Shown here: one piece after another, positions 18,492-26,832 of the stretch | Layout of the letters: every line of letters begins with the position of its first letter | Position numbering within the stretch: position 1 is the stretch's first letter | Source of the DNA: Donghicola eburneus | GTDB lineage: Bacteria > Pseudomonadota > Alphaproteobacteria > Rhodobacterales > Rhodobacteraceae | Assembly (NCBI RefSeq): GCF_900115865.1 | Contig: NZ_FOXY01000004.1 | Location: forward strand, 186,001-250,000 | Reading direction: 5' to 3' | DNA: 64,000 nucleotides | Notes under the pieces: model-generated | What the model was told of the DNA's origin: nothing | The model's database searches: none | Seen by the model: only the letters and a program-made list of their open reading frames with translations | Program-made: the position numbers and the translations under genes

Positions 18492-19880
18492 TTATTCGAA
18501 ATACGGGTTTTCAGCGCCAATTTGTGCAATTTGGTCACTAGAGGCTTCTACTTTTGCCCTCGGGATCACCACTTCGACGATCGCACCGCACTGTTCTGTG
18601 CCCAGTGATTCGGGGTCCAATGGGTTAGATCCGTTTGCGAATGTCAATTCGGCGCCTATACGTTCTAGTAACGTTTTCGCTATGAAGAGCCCCAGACCCA
18701 TGCCCTCGTATTCCGGTCTTTGGTGCAGGTCGCGTTCTGCGCGGCGTCGGCGAACAAAGGGATCGCCAATGCGGCCAATGATGCTGACAGGGTAGCCTTT
18801 GCCATCATCAATGATACGGATTGTGATCGTATTTTCGGTCCAACGAGCTTCGATCCAGACTTTGCTGCGGGAAAAATCGACCGCATTCTGGACCAAATTG
18901 CGAACACCATGGATCAGCTCTGGCCGGCGTAGGATCGTCGGGATTTCTGCATCTAAGTTCTCTGGCCAGTCGAAGATCACCTGAGAGCCACGCATGAGAT
19001 GGGGGTCTGCGGCCTCTTCCAGAACTGTCGTTAATGGGGCGTGACGCATGTGCAGGTCATCTTTGCCAGCGCGACCCATCGTCCGCAGGATGTCACGGCA
19101 ACGATCCGCCTGCTGCCGTATGAGCAGGGCGTCTTCTTGGAGTTCGGGGCGATCGTCCAATTCCTCGGCTAGTTCGGCGCTGGTTAGCTTGATCGTTGCC
19201 AGTGGAGTCCCCAACTCGTGAGCTGCCGCTGCCACCACGCCGCCGAGGTCGGTCAACTTCTGCTCGCGGGCGAGGGCCATTTGCGTGGCTTGTAGGGCGT
19301 TCGACATGGTGTGCATCTCGGACGTCACGCGCCGCGCGTAGAGGCCTAGAAACATCACCCCGATCACAATCGCCAACCACGTGCCAAAGACAAAGAGATC
19401 CGGAACCCGCAGGACCTCGCCCGCCTGCGTTGTAAGTAAGAGGTGATACTTGGCGAGCAGGGAAACGATCACCACTGCCGTCATGCCAAGGATCAGGTAG
19501 GACCGCAGGCTCATTACCGCGGAGGATACAGTCACGGGTCCGAGGATCAGCAGGGCAAAGGGATTGTGCAGACCGCCCGTCAGGTAGAGCAGGAAACCCA
19601 ATTGCAGGATGTCGAACAGGACCATGAGGAAGTTTTCGGTCTCTGATAGGCGCTTGTTCTGAGGAAAGACAAACAGCGATATCAGGTTGCCGATCACAGA
19701 AACGCCAACAGCCATAAAGCAAAGGCCAATCTCCAGTTGCAGACCATAGAGCCACTGCCCCACCACAATCGCCATCAACTGACCCCCGATGGCCAGCCAA
19801 CGCAGCAGGATCATGGTCCGTAGGCGCACGAAGTGGTTTGGACCGCCGAAACCGGTCGAAAAGAGGCTGGTATCTGCCAT
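18492..19880 (-). CDS. regB: Redox-responsive sensor histidine kinase RegB/PrrB
   Basis: 462-residue membrane kinase controlling photosynthesis, respiration and other redox genes through RegA. Six hydrophobic segments fill about residues 20-185. The quinone-sensing heptapeptide GGLHNPF is at about 102-108. The phosphorylated His is in AHELGTPL (about His221) and the redox-active Cys in ADRCRDIL (about Cys261). The C-terminal ATPase carries GMGLGLFIAKTLLERIGA. All known sensing residues are kept. An alternative start at 19916 adds 12 residues; neither start has a strong ribosome site. It diverges from senC. Confidence 0.93.
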   Translation of the reverse strand: MADTSLFSTGFGGPNHFVRLRTMILLRWLAIGGQLMAIVVGQWLYGLQLEIGLCFMAVGVSVIGNLISLFVFPQNKRLSETENFLMVLFDILQLGFLLYLTGGLHNPFALLILGPVTVSSAVMSLRSYLILGMTAVVIVSLLAKYHLLLTTQAGEVLRVPDLFVFGTWLAIVIGVMFLGLYARRVTSEMHTMSNALQATQMALAREQKLTDLGGVVAAAAHELGTPLATIKLTSAELAEELDDRPELQEDALLIRQQADRCRDILRTMGRAGKDDLHMRHAPLTTVLEEAADPHLMRGSQVIFDWPENLDAEIPTILRRPELIHGVRNLVQNAVDFSRSKVWIEARWTENTITIRIIDDGKGYPVSIIGRIGDPFVRRRRAERDLHQRPEYEGMGLGLFIAKTLLERIGAELTFANGSNPLDPESLGTEQCGAIVEVVIPRAKVEASSDQIAQIGAENPYFE

Positions 19881-19971
19881 AGCGATGCCTACATAGGTTG
19901 CGACAAGGTAAACCATTGTTACGGGCCACCGGTTTTGGGATCAACGTCCCGAACAAACAAAGGAGAAGGCG

Positions 19972-20598
19972 ATGCGGAAAGCACTAGCAATCGGAGCAAC
20001 CGCTGCGGTCGTGGCAGTGGTTGGCGGGACGGCGGCTTTCGTGCTGACCCAAGGGCCCGAAGATCAGTTTGCCGAATGTCGGACCAGCGCAGTGGCTGGC
20101 GGTGCAGGTGCGATCGGTGGTCCGTTCGAGTTGCTGAATAGTCGCGCAGAGGTCGTAACTGACACCGATGTCATTACCAAACCTTCCCTGCTGTACTTTG
20201 GCTATACCTTCTGCCCCGATGTTTGCCCCTTTGACACTGTGCGCAATGCAGATGCCGTGGATATCTTGACGGAACGAGGCTACGATATTCAGCCCGTCTT
20301 TATCTCGATCGACCCAGAGCGGGACACGCCCGAAGTCGTCGGAGAGTTCGCACAGAATATTCATCCTGACATGATTGGGCTGACCGGAAGCGCCGAGCAG
20401 GTCAAAGCGGCAAGCCAAGCCTACCGGACTTACTACAAGAAGAACGAGTCCGAGGATCCCGAATGGTATTTGGTCGACCACTCAACATTTAGTTACCTCG
20501 TCACGCCCGAGGATGGCTTTCTCGATTTCTATCGCCGCGAACTGAGCCCAGAGCAGATGGCTGACGGCATTCAATGTTTTCTGGATGCTAAGTCGTGA
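19972..20598 (+). CDS. senC: SCO1/SenC copper chaperone (PrrC)
   Basis: 208-residue thioredoxin-fold protein with an uncleaved N-terminal membrane anchor (about residues 4-27). The family helps insert copper into cytochrome c oxidase and in Rhodobacter is linked to RegB signalling. The copper site is seen as FGYTFCPDVCPFD (CxxxC) and the distal His in VDHSTFSYLV. A strong AAGGAGAAGG ribosome site precedes the ATG. It sits between regB and regA, the classic prrBCA layout. Confidence 0.93.
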   Translation: MRKALAIGATAAVVAVVGGTAAFVLTQGPEDQFAECRTSAVAGGAGAIGGPFELLNSRAEVVTDTDVITKPSLLYFGYTFCPDVCPFDTVRNADAVDILTERGYDIQPVFISIDPERDTPEVVGEFAQNIHPDMIGLTGSAEQVKAASQAYRTYYKKNESEDPEWYLVDHSTFSYLVTPEDGFLDFYRRELSPEQMADGIQCFLDAKS

Positions 20599-20674
20599 AT
20601 GTGAAGGTTTGACGCAGTCACACCTTGGACATAGATATAGGTGATGGCCGGTGGATCGGTGGGGAGGTTTTACG

Positions 20675-21226
20675 ATGGCAGAAGCACAGCTTGATATCGG
20701 CGTCGACAAGACACTGTTACTGGTCGATGACGATGAACCGTTTCTGCGGCGCCTCGCCAAGGCTATGGAAAAGCGTGGGTTCGATGTGGAGACTGCGGAC
20801 TCGGTTGCGGGTGGCAAAGCTGTCGCCACGGCGCGGCCTCCGGCCTTTGCCGTTGTTGATCTGCGGCTCGAAGATGGGAACGGTTTGGACATCGTCGAAA
20901 CTCTGCGAGAAAAACGACCTGACTCTCGGATCGTTGTGCTGACCGGCTATGGCGCGATCGCGACCGCGGTGGCTGCCGTGAAAATCGGAGCGACGGATTA
21001 TCTGTCGAAGCCCGCAGATGCGACCGACATTACCAACGCCTTACTGGCCACCGATGACGAGCTGCCCCCGCCGCCCGAAAACCCAATGAGCGCAGACCGC
21101 GTTCGTTGGGAGCATATTCAGCGCGTGTATGAGCTGTGTGATCGGAACGTGTCCGAGACGGCGCGCCGTTTGAATATGCATCGCCGGACTCTTCAGCGCA
21201 TTCTGGCTAAACGCTCGCCTAAATAA
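20675..21226 (+). CDS. regA: Response regulator RegA/PrrA
   Basis: 183-residue two-component regulator phosphorylated by RegB. The receiver domain has the acidic pocket LLLVDDDEP, the phosphoacceptor Asp in VVDLRLEDG (about Asp62), Thr in VVLTGYG and Lys in YLSKPAD. A four-proline hinge follows (ELPPPPEN), then a Fis-type helix-turn-helix, NVSETARRLNMHRRTLQ. The ATG at 20675 has GGGGAGG upstream and gives the family length; an earlier in-frame start at 20651 has no support. It overlaps the convergent HD gene by 8 bases. Confidence 0.95.
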   Translation: MAEAQLDIGVDKTLLLVDDDEPFLRRLAKAMEKRGFDVETADSVAGGKAVATARPPAFAVVDLRLEDGNGLDIVETLREKRPDSRIVVLTGYGAIATAVAAVKIGATDYLSKPADATDITNALLATDDELPPPPENPMSADRVRWEHIQRVYELCDRNVSETARRLNMHRRTLQRILAKRSPK

Positions 21227-21812
21227 GGGCGAGCAGTTCTGCATGCCGCTTGGTGTAGTCTTCGCGGACTTTGACCGGCGGACGTAGATCGATAGAGATA
21301 CTGTTCAGGATTTCTTCTGATGGACGGCCAAAGAACTTGTTGGCCTCTGTCTCATCGAACCCGGCGATTTTCACTGCCTCAAGCCATGCGCTGACCTTGT
21401 CGGCGCGCTTGATCGCGGCCTTTACCGTCTTTGGCAGCGCGCCTGGCAGGCCGAACCGGATGTGAATTGCTGCAGCCAACTTTTCATCCAGTTCTGAATA
21501 GGACGGGCCAACTGCCGCTTTGACCGGCGAGATCATATCCCCGATCACGTATTCCGGTGCATCGTGCAGCAGCGCTGCCAGCCGCCATTTTGGCGGAGCT
21601 TTGGGATTTTGAAGGGCGTAAATCTTTTCGACCAGCAAGGAATGTTCGGCGACCGAGTAGGCATAATCCCCGACTGTCTGCCCGTTCCACCGCGCGACAA
21701 AAGCCAGCCCGTGAGCGATATCCTCAACTTCGATATCCATGGGGGTTGGGTCCAGCAAATCCAGACGACGACCGGATAGCATGCGTTGCCAAGCTCTGGG
21801 AGGTGGGGGCAT
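21219..21812 (-). CDS. HD-domain phosphohydrolase (YfbR-like)
   Basis: 197-residue HD-superfamily protein. Metal ligands appear as the His in AEHSLLV (about residue 56), the HD pair in LLHDAPEYVIGD (about residues 82-93) and a later aspartate in KRADKVSAWLEA. This pattern resembles YfbR-type 5'-deoxynucleotidases, but the substrate is not proven. An AGGAG ribosome site lies 7 bases before the ATG. A terminator-like hairpin sits only 54 bases upstream on the same strand, so its transcript either starts in between or reads through that hairpin. Confidence 0.82.
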   Translation of the reverse strand: MPPPPRAWQRMLSGRRLDLLDPTPMDIEVEDIAHGLAFVARWNGQTVGDYAYSVAEHSLLVEKIYALQNPKAPPKWRLAALLHDAPEYVIGDMISPVKAAVGPSYSELDEKLAAAIHIRFGLPGALPKTVKAAIKRADKVSAWLEAVKIAGFDETEANKFFGRPSEEILNSISIDLRPPVKVREDYTKRHAELLALI

Positions 21813-21861
21813 GGGGCACTCCTGTGGTGGTGTGCCATGAATAGAATGCCAGAAGTCAAAA

Positions 21862-21892
21862 GAAAATGGCGCGGTGCTGCCCTCCGCGCCAT
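21862..21892 (-). terminator. Terminator-like hairpin upstream of the HD gene
   Basis: Perfect 9-base arms ATGGCGCGG and CCGCGCCAT (21866-21874 and 21884-21892) with a 9-base loop. On the minus strand the stem is followed by TTTTCTTTT, a classic Rho-independent terminator. No minus-strand protein gene lies upstream, so it should end an unannotated RNA or act as an attenuator in the HD gene leader. Confidence 0.7.
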
Positions 21893-22260
21893 CCAGTACC
21901 AGGTTACTCGTTACTACAGTGCCGGATTGGCCAAGGCCAATCCGGCCCCTCGTATCACCTTGCCCGCCAATGCCGGTCTGAATGGGCCGACACCTGCGAT
22001 TCCAGCAAAACTGTGTGCTGGGGTATGTTGGGGACCGTCAGCAAAAATGACAGATTGTCGTGATCAATCAGCCATTTCGCACAGGTTGCAGGAATAAACA
22101 GTGCATGGGGGTGCTATTGTTTCGCAAAACGATATTATACTGTGGTGCGCTCCGTTTGAAAATGTTGCTCCCACTGAGGGTTAATGTGTTCAATAATTGT
22201 ACTTTGGTAAAACACGACGCAGACCTTGTAGCTCCGCTTCGCACCTACACTTTAGGATAA
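21893..22260. other. Structured gap with candidate minus-strand small RNA
   Basis: No convincing coding gene. Several inverted repeats are visible: GCCGGATTGGCC/GGCCAATCCGGC (21921-21932 with 21935-21946, perfect), an 8-base arm pair with one mismatch near 21971-21996, and CCAGCA/TGCTGG (22002-22007 with 22016-22021). Read on the minus strand these lead into the terminator at 21866-21892, which suggests a small RNA of roughly 150-200 bases. The 22060-22260 part is AT-richer and probably holds the ahcY promoter. Short open frames here look like chance. Confidence 0.4.
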
Positions 22261-22279
22261 TGTTTCCATTATGGAAACA
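22261..22279. promoter_or_regulatory. Perfect 19-base palindrome upstream of ahcY
   Basis: TGTTTCCATTATGGAAACA, two perfect 9-base arms around one T, lies 92 bases before the ahcY start. Its AT-rich centre and symmetry look like a dimeric repressor operator. It has no T tract fitting a terminator. The binding protein is unknown. Confidence 0.5.
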
Positions 22280-22306
22280 GTAAAAATGCATTTTTTCATA
22301 CGCATT

Positions 22307-22336
22307 GTCGATATAGCGGCCGAGTGCTATTTCGAC
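22307..22336 (+). promoter_or_regulatory. Hairpin in the ahcY leader
   Basis: GTCGATATAGC and GCTATTTCGAC form an 11-base stem with one mismatch and an 8-base loop, 34 bases before the ahcY start. It may structure the 5' untranslated region. I could not match it to the S-adenosylhomocysteine riboswitch. Confidence 0.35.
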
Positions 22337-22370
22337 CGGCAAAAGACGCTAGATCGAAGGAGAGCCTCCC

Positions 22371-23759
22371 ATGGCTAACGACTACATCGTCAAGGATATT
22401 TCGCTGGCCGCCTTTGGTCGCAAGGAACTGGACATCGCCGAAACCGAAATGCCGGGCCTGATGGCGTTGCGCGAAGAGTATGGTGATAGCCAGCCGCTGA
22501 AGGGCGCGCGCATCGTTGGTTCGCTGCACATGACCATCCAGACCGCGGTTCTGATCGAAACGCTGGCGGCGCTGGGTGCGGACGTGCGTTGGGCATCCTG
22601 CAACATTTTCTCGACCCAAGACCACGCGGCTGCGGCGATCGCCGAAGCGGGCATCCCCGTGTTCGCCATCAAAGGTCAGACCCTCGAAGAGCATTGGGAC
22701 TATCTCGACAAGTCTTTCATGTTTGAAGACGGCCCGAACATGATCCTCGACGATGGCGGTGACGCGACCCTGTATGTTCTGCTTGGTGCCCGCGCAGAAG
22801 CAGGCGAAGACATCATTCCTGTCCCCTCGTCCGAGGAAGAGGAAGTCATCAAAGCGCAGATCAAGAAGCGCATGGAACAGAGCCCCGGCTGGTTCACCAA
22901 AGTGCGCGACCAGATCAAAGGTGTGTCCGAGGAAACCACCACTGGCGTGAACCGTCTGTACCAACTGGTGCGCGACGGCCAGCTGCCCTTCCCCGCGATC
23001 AACGTGAACGACTCGGTCACCAAGTCGAAGTTCGACAACAAGTACGGTTGTAAAGAGTCGCTGGTTGACGGCATCCGCCGCGCGACCGACGTGATGATGG
23101 CCGGCAAAGTGGCTGTCGTCTGCGGTTACGGCGACGTGGGCAAAGGCTCGGCCGCATCGCTGCGCGGGGCAGGCGCACGTGTGAAAGTCACTGAGGTCGA
23201 CCCGATCTGTGCACTGCAGGCAGCCATGGACGGCTTCGAAGTTGTCCTGCTGGAAGACGTCGTGGACTCCGCTGACATCTTCATCACCACCACCGGCAAC
23301 AAAGACGTCATCCGCATCGAGCACATGCGCGAGATGAAGAATATGGCGATCGTCGGCAACATCGGTCACTTCGATAACGAAATTCAGGTCGCCAACCTGA
23401 AGAACCACAAGTGGACCAACATCAAAGACCAAGTGGACATGATCGAGATGCCGAGCGGCGCCAAGATCATCCTGCTCTCTGAAGGCCGTCTGCTGAACCT
23501 CGGTAACGCAACCGGTCACCCATCGTTCGTGATGTCTGCCTCATTCACCAACCAGGTTCTGGCCCAGATCGAGCTGTGGACCAAAGGCGACGAGTACGAC
23601 AACAAGGTCTACATCCTGCCAAAGCATCTGGATGAAAAGGTGGCGCGCCTGCACCTCGACCGGATTGGTGTGAAGCTGACCACTTTGGACAAAGAACAAG
23701 CGGATTACATCGGCGTGACCCCCGAAGGTCCCTTTAAGCCGGAACATTACCGTTACTAA
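22371..23759 (+). CDS. ahcY: Adenosylhomocysteinase
   Basis: 462-residue NAD-dependent enzyme that reversibly splits S-adenosylhomocysteine to adenosine and homocysteine, clearing the inhibitor of methyltransferases. The NAD-binding loop is [15 protein letters not shown] near residue 247, substrate residues are in [14 protein letters not shown], and the C-terminus ends in the family KPEHYRY. A strong GAAGGAGAG ribosome site precedes the ATG. It is a single transcription unit flanked by an operator-like palindrome upstream and a terminator downstream. Confidence 0.97.
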   Translation: MANDYIVKDISLAAFGRKELDIAETEMPGLMALREEYGDSQPLKGARIVGSLHMTIQTAVLIETLAALGADVRWASCNIFSTQDHAAAAIAEAGIPVFAIKGQTLEEHWDYLDKSFMFEDGPNMILDDGGDATLYVLLGARAEAGEDIIPVPSSEEEEVIKAQIKKRMEQSPGWFTKVRDQIKGVSEETTTGVNRLYQLVRDGQLPFPAINVNDSVTKSKFDNKYGCKESLVDGIRRATDVMMAGKVAVVCGYGDVGKGSAASLRGAGARVKVTEVDPICALQAAMDGFEVVLLEDVVDSADIFITTTGNKDVIRIEHMREMKNMAIVGNIGHFDNEIQVANLKNHKWTNIKDQVDMIEMPSGAKIILLSEGRLLNLGNATGHPSFVMSASFTNQVLAQIELWTKGDEYDNKVYILPKHLDEKVARLHLDRIGVKLTTLDKEQADYIGVTPEGPFKPEHYRY

Positions 23760-23810
23760 CAGGCTGTCGGCGGGAACCTGCACAGAGCTTCCCCGCAGTC
23801 ACAGCAACTT

Positions 23811-23828
23811 ACCGCCAAATTTGGCGGT
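23811..23828. repeat. Perfect 18-base palindrome after ahcY
   Basis: ACCGCCAAATTTGGCGGT is fully symmetric and lies 51 bases past the ahcY stop, directly ahead of the terminator hairpin. It may be part of the 3' end structure or a protein site for the next gene. Confidence 0.5.
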
Positions 23829-23833
23829 TCCAA

Positions 23834-23863
23834 GCTCCGGCGGAAACATTCGCCGGGGCTTTT
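23834..23863 (+). terminator. Rho-independent terminator of ahcY
   Basis: The stem GCTCCGGCG/CGCCGGGGC (nine pairs, one G-T) has an 8-base loop and is followed by TTTTCTGTTT. It sits between ahcY and the PRC-barrel gene. Confidence 0.85.
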
Positions 23864-23904
23864 CTGTTTCCCCAACACATCGCAACTGGAGAAGGAGAAA
23901 CACG

Positions 23905-24483
23905 ATGACCTTTATGACCAAACTGATGACCGCCGCTGCCACCACCGCCCTGATGACTGGTACCGCGTATGCCGAAATGAACGACACCGGCATGAATGCG
24001 CAGAGCGAAGTCGATGGCCAGATCATGATGGAACAACCGATGGATGGCGACACCGAGATCGGAACCACAACTGATATGGGCACCCAAGCTGACATGAGCG
24101 CCGATCCAATGATGTCGACCGAACCAGCCGACACCGAGATGGCACTGGCTCAGAAAACTGTAGGTGAGGTCATCGGGATGGAGGTAGAGGCCATTAACGG
24201 CGATGATGTGGGCGAGATTGACTACGTGATCGCAAGCGAAACCGGTGTCGAAGCCGTTGTTGGCGTGGGCGGTTTCCTTGGCCTAGGCGAATACACAGTT
24301 GCCCTGCCGCTGAACGATTTCACAGTTGCCGAAGACGAGACTCTGATCCTGTCGCAAGATGCTGAGGCCCTGAAGCAGATGCCGCAGATTGACGAGAGTG
24401 CGATTGAGAGCCTGCCCGACGATATGGTGATCGCGGATGCTATGACCGCCGAGACCATGCCGGATATGCCCGACAACTCGTAA
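23905..24483 (+). CDS. Secreted PRC-barrel domain protein
   Basis: 192 residues. A signal peptide of about 23 residues ends at GTAYA. The next 55 residues are unusually rich in Met, Asp and Glu with almost no basic residues. A PRC-barrel domain (about residues 80-155, GMEVEAINGDDVGEIDYV) follows, then an acidic Met-rich tail. PRC-barrels occur in 16S rRNA processing factor RimM, photosynthetic reaction centres and many stand-alone envelope proteins; the role here is unknown. The ATG at 23905 has a GAAGGAGAA ribosome site. It forms a single unit with terminators on both sides. Confidence 0.8.
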   Translation: MTFMTKLMTAAATTALMTGTAYAEMNDTGMNAQSEVDGQIMMEQPMDGDTEIGTTTDMGTQADMSADPMMSTEPADTEMALAQKTVGEVIGMEVEAINGDDVGEIDYVIASETGVEAVVGVGGFLGLGEYTVALPLNDFTVAEDETLILSQDAEALKQMPQIDESAIESLPDDMVIADAMTAETMPDMPDNS

Positions 24484-24506
24484 CTCCGAGCGTATCGGTT
24501 TAAGTG

Positions 24507-24533
24507 GGGCGCGCCAGTGCGGCGCGCCCTTTT
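24507..24533 (+). terminator. Rho-independent terminator after PRC-barrel gene
   Basis: Perfect stem GGGCGCGCC/GGCGCGCCC with loop AGTGC, then TTTTCTTT, starting 24 bases past the stop codon. Confidence 0.9.
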
Positions 24534-24646
24534 CTTTGCCGAAAACGCGGCGGATGCAAAATTCCCTTGTCTGCAAGGCAATCCCGCTCTTACGCTTTTC
24601 ACAACTTTAGCGAGTAAGGGCGGCAGCCCGAATAGGGAGAGTGACT

Positions 24647-24988
24647 ATGGGAAAACGAGATGATCTGATTGCCAAGTATGCCGAGGATCTGCGCGATAAA
24701 TGCGGCACGGACCCCGATATGGATTTGCTGACCAAAGTGACGATCGGGTGCGGCCCGTCGATCTACAATGCTGATGCTGCGACCGTTGCAGGAAGCCAGC
24801 CGAGTGAGCTGGAAACTGTGCGCAAGAGTTTCTTGATCAAGAAACTTGGGTTGACTGATGGTCCAGAACTGATGGAGGCGATCAATTCCGTGATCGAGAC
24901 CTATGGCCGTTCAGAGCGCAACAAGTACCGCGCTGTCATCTACTATCTGCTGGTCAAGCACTTCGGCAAAGAGTCCGTGTACGGCTAA
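24647..24988 (+). CDS. DUF2853 family protein
   Basis: 113-residue small soluble helical protein of unknown function, of a type common in roseobacters. Conserved-looking stretches are KCGTDPDMDLLTKV, GCGPSIYNADAA and NKYRAVIYYLLVKHFGKE. An AGGGAGA ribosome site favours the ATG at 24647 over the in-frame GTG at 24641. It is monocistronic. No enzymatic motif is recognisable. Confidence 0.85.
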   Translation: MGKRDDLIAKYAEDLRDKCGTDPDMDLLTKVTIGCGPSIYNADAATVAGSQPSELETVRKSFLIKKLGLTDGPELMEAINSVIETYGRSERNKYRAVIYYLLVKHFGKESVYG

Positions 24989-25146
24989 CACCTTTTATGA
25001 GTTGGCGCCTCGAAGCCAATTGACTGCGCAATCGAATAAAATGCCCTGTTCTATTTGTTTGCGATCAGGGCACCGCACGGTCTATTCATAAATCAACAGG
25101 CCAGAATGGCCGAACCAATCCATCGCGTGTGTGGGAGCATGTGGGG

Positions 25147-25179
25147 AAAGGGGTTCGGCCACGCGTTGGCCGGACCCCG
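25147..25179 (-). terminator. Terminator of the tsaD-gpsA-YciI-EVE run
   Basis: A 12-base stem (25151-25162 with 25168-25179, one wobble) and a 5-base loop are followed on the minus strand by CTTTCCCC. It lies 5 bases past the EVE gene stop. The rest of the 24989-25184 gap holds only a weak TGCCCTG/CAGGGCA pair. Confidence 0.7.
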
Positions 25180-25184
25180 ACGCC

Positions 25185-25604
25185 TTATTTAGAATAGCCG
25201 CCCAATGCGCAGAGGATTTGCCATTCCTCTGCAGTCACCGGTTGGACCGACAGGCGGCATTGCTTCACCAAAGCCATATCGGCCAGACGTTCATCCGATT
25301 TGACCAGATCCAAGGTCACAGGGGTTTTGAACGGGCCAATCGCTTTGATGTCGACGCAATCCCAGCGATCATCATCGGTCGAGCTATCGGGGTGGCTTTC
25401 GGCGATGACTTCGACAACACCGACGATGGCCTTGGCCTTCTGCGAGTGGTAAAAGAAACCGCGGTCGCCGACCTTCATTTCGCGCATGAAGTTGCGGGCC
25501 TGATAGTTTCGCACGCCGTCCCATTCTTCGCCCGCATCGCCTTTGGCGACTTGATCGTCCCAAGACCAGGTGTCGGGCTCGGATTTGAACAGCCAATAGC
25601 GCAT
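25185..25604 (-). CDS. EVE domain protein
   Basis: 139-residue stand-alone EVE domain (PUA-like fold), starting with the typical YWLFKSEPDTWSWDD and followed by WDGVRNYQARNFM and a KAIVGVVEV strand. EVE domains bind modified bases such as 5-methylcytosine in DNA; stand-alone bacterial members are common and their role is mostly unknown. The ATG overlaps the YciI-family stop as TGATG; the open frame upstream to 25736 is the shadow of that gene. Confidence 0.9.
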   Translation of the reverse strand: MRYWLFKSEPDTWSWDDQVAKGDAGEEWDGVRNYQARNFMREMKVGDRGFFYHSQKAKAIVGVVEVIAESHPDSSTDDDRWDCVDIKAIGPFKTPVTLDLVKSDERLADMALVKQCRLSVQPVTAEEWQILCALGGYSK

Positions 25605-25876
25605 CAGCCGATGACCTTTTTCCAAGCGATGATTTCGACGGATTCGAACAGATCTGCTGCTTTGTAGGGGTCGCCGGCAGCCCAAGCCTGCGCTGCGTCC
25701 ATGTCTTCGACGTCCAGAATGACCAGCGATCCGCACATCTCGCCTGCTGCATCCAGAAGCGGGCCAGCTTGGGCGACAACGCCTGTGTCTTTGATATAGG
25801 CAAGGTGCGCGTCACGGTTGGCTTTGCGGACCTCAAGGGCGCCAGCTTTGTCACGGGCGGTCAGGGCAAACAGCAT
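25604..25876 (-). CDS. YciI family protein
   Basis: 90-residue ferredoxin-like (dimeric alpha-beta barrel) protein of the YciI family. The conserved His of NRDAHLAYI (about residue 24) and the Asp of AGDPY (about residue 69) are present. These residues are thought to form a catalytic pair, but the reaction is unknown. It overlaps gpsA by one base (TAATG) and EVE by one base, so it is embedded in the tsaD-gpsA-YciI-EVE operon. Confidence 0.9.
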   Translation of the reverse strand: MLFALTARDKAGALEVRKANRDAHLAYIKDTGVVAQAGPLLDAAGEMCGSLVILDVEDMDAAQAWAAGDPYKAADLFESVEIIAWKKVIG

Positions 25877-26832
25877 TAGATTTCCTCTTTCAATGGGCGG
25901 GACAGCAATGTTTGCATGCCCTGCGATACATCTAGACGGCCTTCGACCAGCGCGGCAACCACCGAGGTGATCGGCATTTCGATGTCTTTGTCACGGGCTA
26001 GACGGGCAACGGCGCGGGCGGTCGCGGCGCCTTCGACTGTTATGGTTGGGTCATAGTCTGCACCCTGCCCTAACGCGAAGCCGTACGCATAGTTGCGACT
26101 GGTCGGCGACGTGCAGGTCAGCGTCAGATCGCCAAATCCGGACAATCCCATTAGCGTTTCGGGGATCGCGCCAAGGGGTCCTGCGATCCGCATCATCTCG
26201 GCAAATCCGCGGGTGATCAGAGCTGCTCGGGCAGACTCCCCAAGGCCTGCACCCATCACAGCCCCCGCTGCAATGGCGATGACGTTTTTCAGCGCGCCGC
26301 CAAGCTCCGCGCCCACAGGGTCCGTACTGCGATACAAGCGGATGGTCGCGGAGCTAAGGGTTTCTTGCAGCTCTTCGCCAAGGATCGGGTTTTTACAGGC
26401 AAGCGTCAGCGCGGTCGGTAGTCCTCGGGCGATATCGATAGCAAAGCTGGGACCTGTGATGATCGCAGGGGCGCGCGTGACTTCGGCCAGAATAGCGGTC
26501 GGGCCGCGTAGGCTGGTCAGATCGACGCCCTTGGAGCAGGCCACCAGTTTTTTCCCGCGCAGAAGGTCCGCGTTTTCCGTGACGAAGGCAGCAGTGGACT
26601 GCATCGGGACAGCCATCAGAATCGTGTCGGCGGCACAGGCGGTGGTCAGATCGCTGGTGACGGTCAAGCCTTCGGGCAGGTGGATGCCCTTGAGCCGTGT
26701 GGCGTTTTCACGGGTCTTTTGCATGGCAGTGGCGGCATCCGGATCGCGGGCCCACAGGGTCACGCCACGCTCTGCCAAAGTGATCGCCAAGGCGGTGCCG
26801 AACGCCCCTGCCCCCAGAACGGAAACGCTCAT
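25876..26832 (-). CDS. gpsA: Glycerol-3-phosphate dehydrogenase [NAD(P)+]
   Basis: 318-residue enzyme reducing dihydroxyacetone phosphate to sn-glycerol-3-phosphate for phospholipid synthesis. The N-terminal Rossmann motif [12 protein letters not shown] is at residues 5-16. The catalytic lysine region [13 protein letters not shown] and the family segment [17 protein letters not shown] are present. The ATG overlaps the tsaD stop as ATGA; the longer open frame to 27186 is a shadow of tsaD. Confidence 0.96.
   Translation of the reverse strand: MSVSVLGAGAFGTALAITLAERGVTLWARDPDAATAMQKTRENATRLKGIHLPEGLTVTSDLTTACAADTILMAVPMQSTAAFVTENADLLRGKKLVACSKGVDLTSLRGPTAILAEVTRAPAIITGPSFAIDIARGLPTALTLACKNPILGEELQETLSSATIRLYRSTDPVGAELGGALKNVIAIAAGAVMGAGLGESARAALITRGFAEMMRIAGPLGAIPETLMGLSGFGDLTLTCTSPTSRNYAYGFALGQGADYDPTITVEGAATARAVARLARDKDIEMPITSVVAALVEGRLDVSQGMQTLLSRPLKEEI

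Noticed and set aside
22060-22260. 66-residue plus-strand frame before ahcY
   Set aside because: No homology or ribosome site; the stretch looks like promoter DNA.
22280-22370. S-adenosylhomocysteine riboswitch before ahcY
   Set aside because: Only one simple hairpin is seen; I could not find the conserved core of that class.
22296-23519. 407-residue minus-strand frame opposite ahcY
   Set aside because: Fully antisense to a clear adenosylhomocysteinase with no family similarity; typical of high-GC shadow frames.
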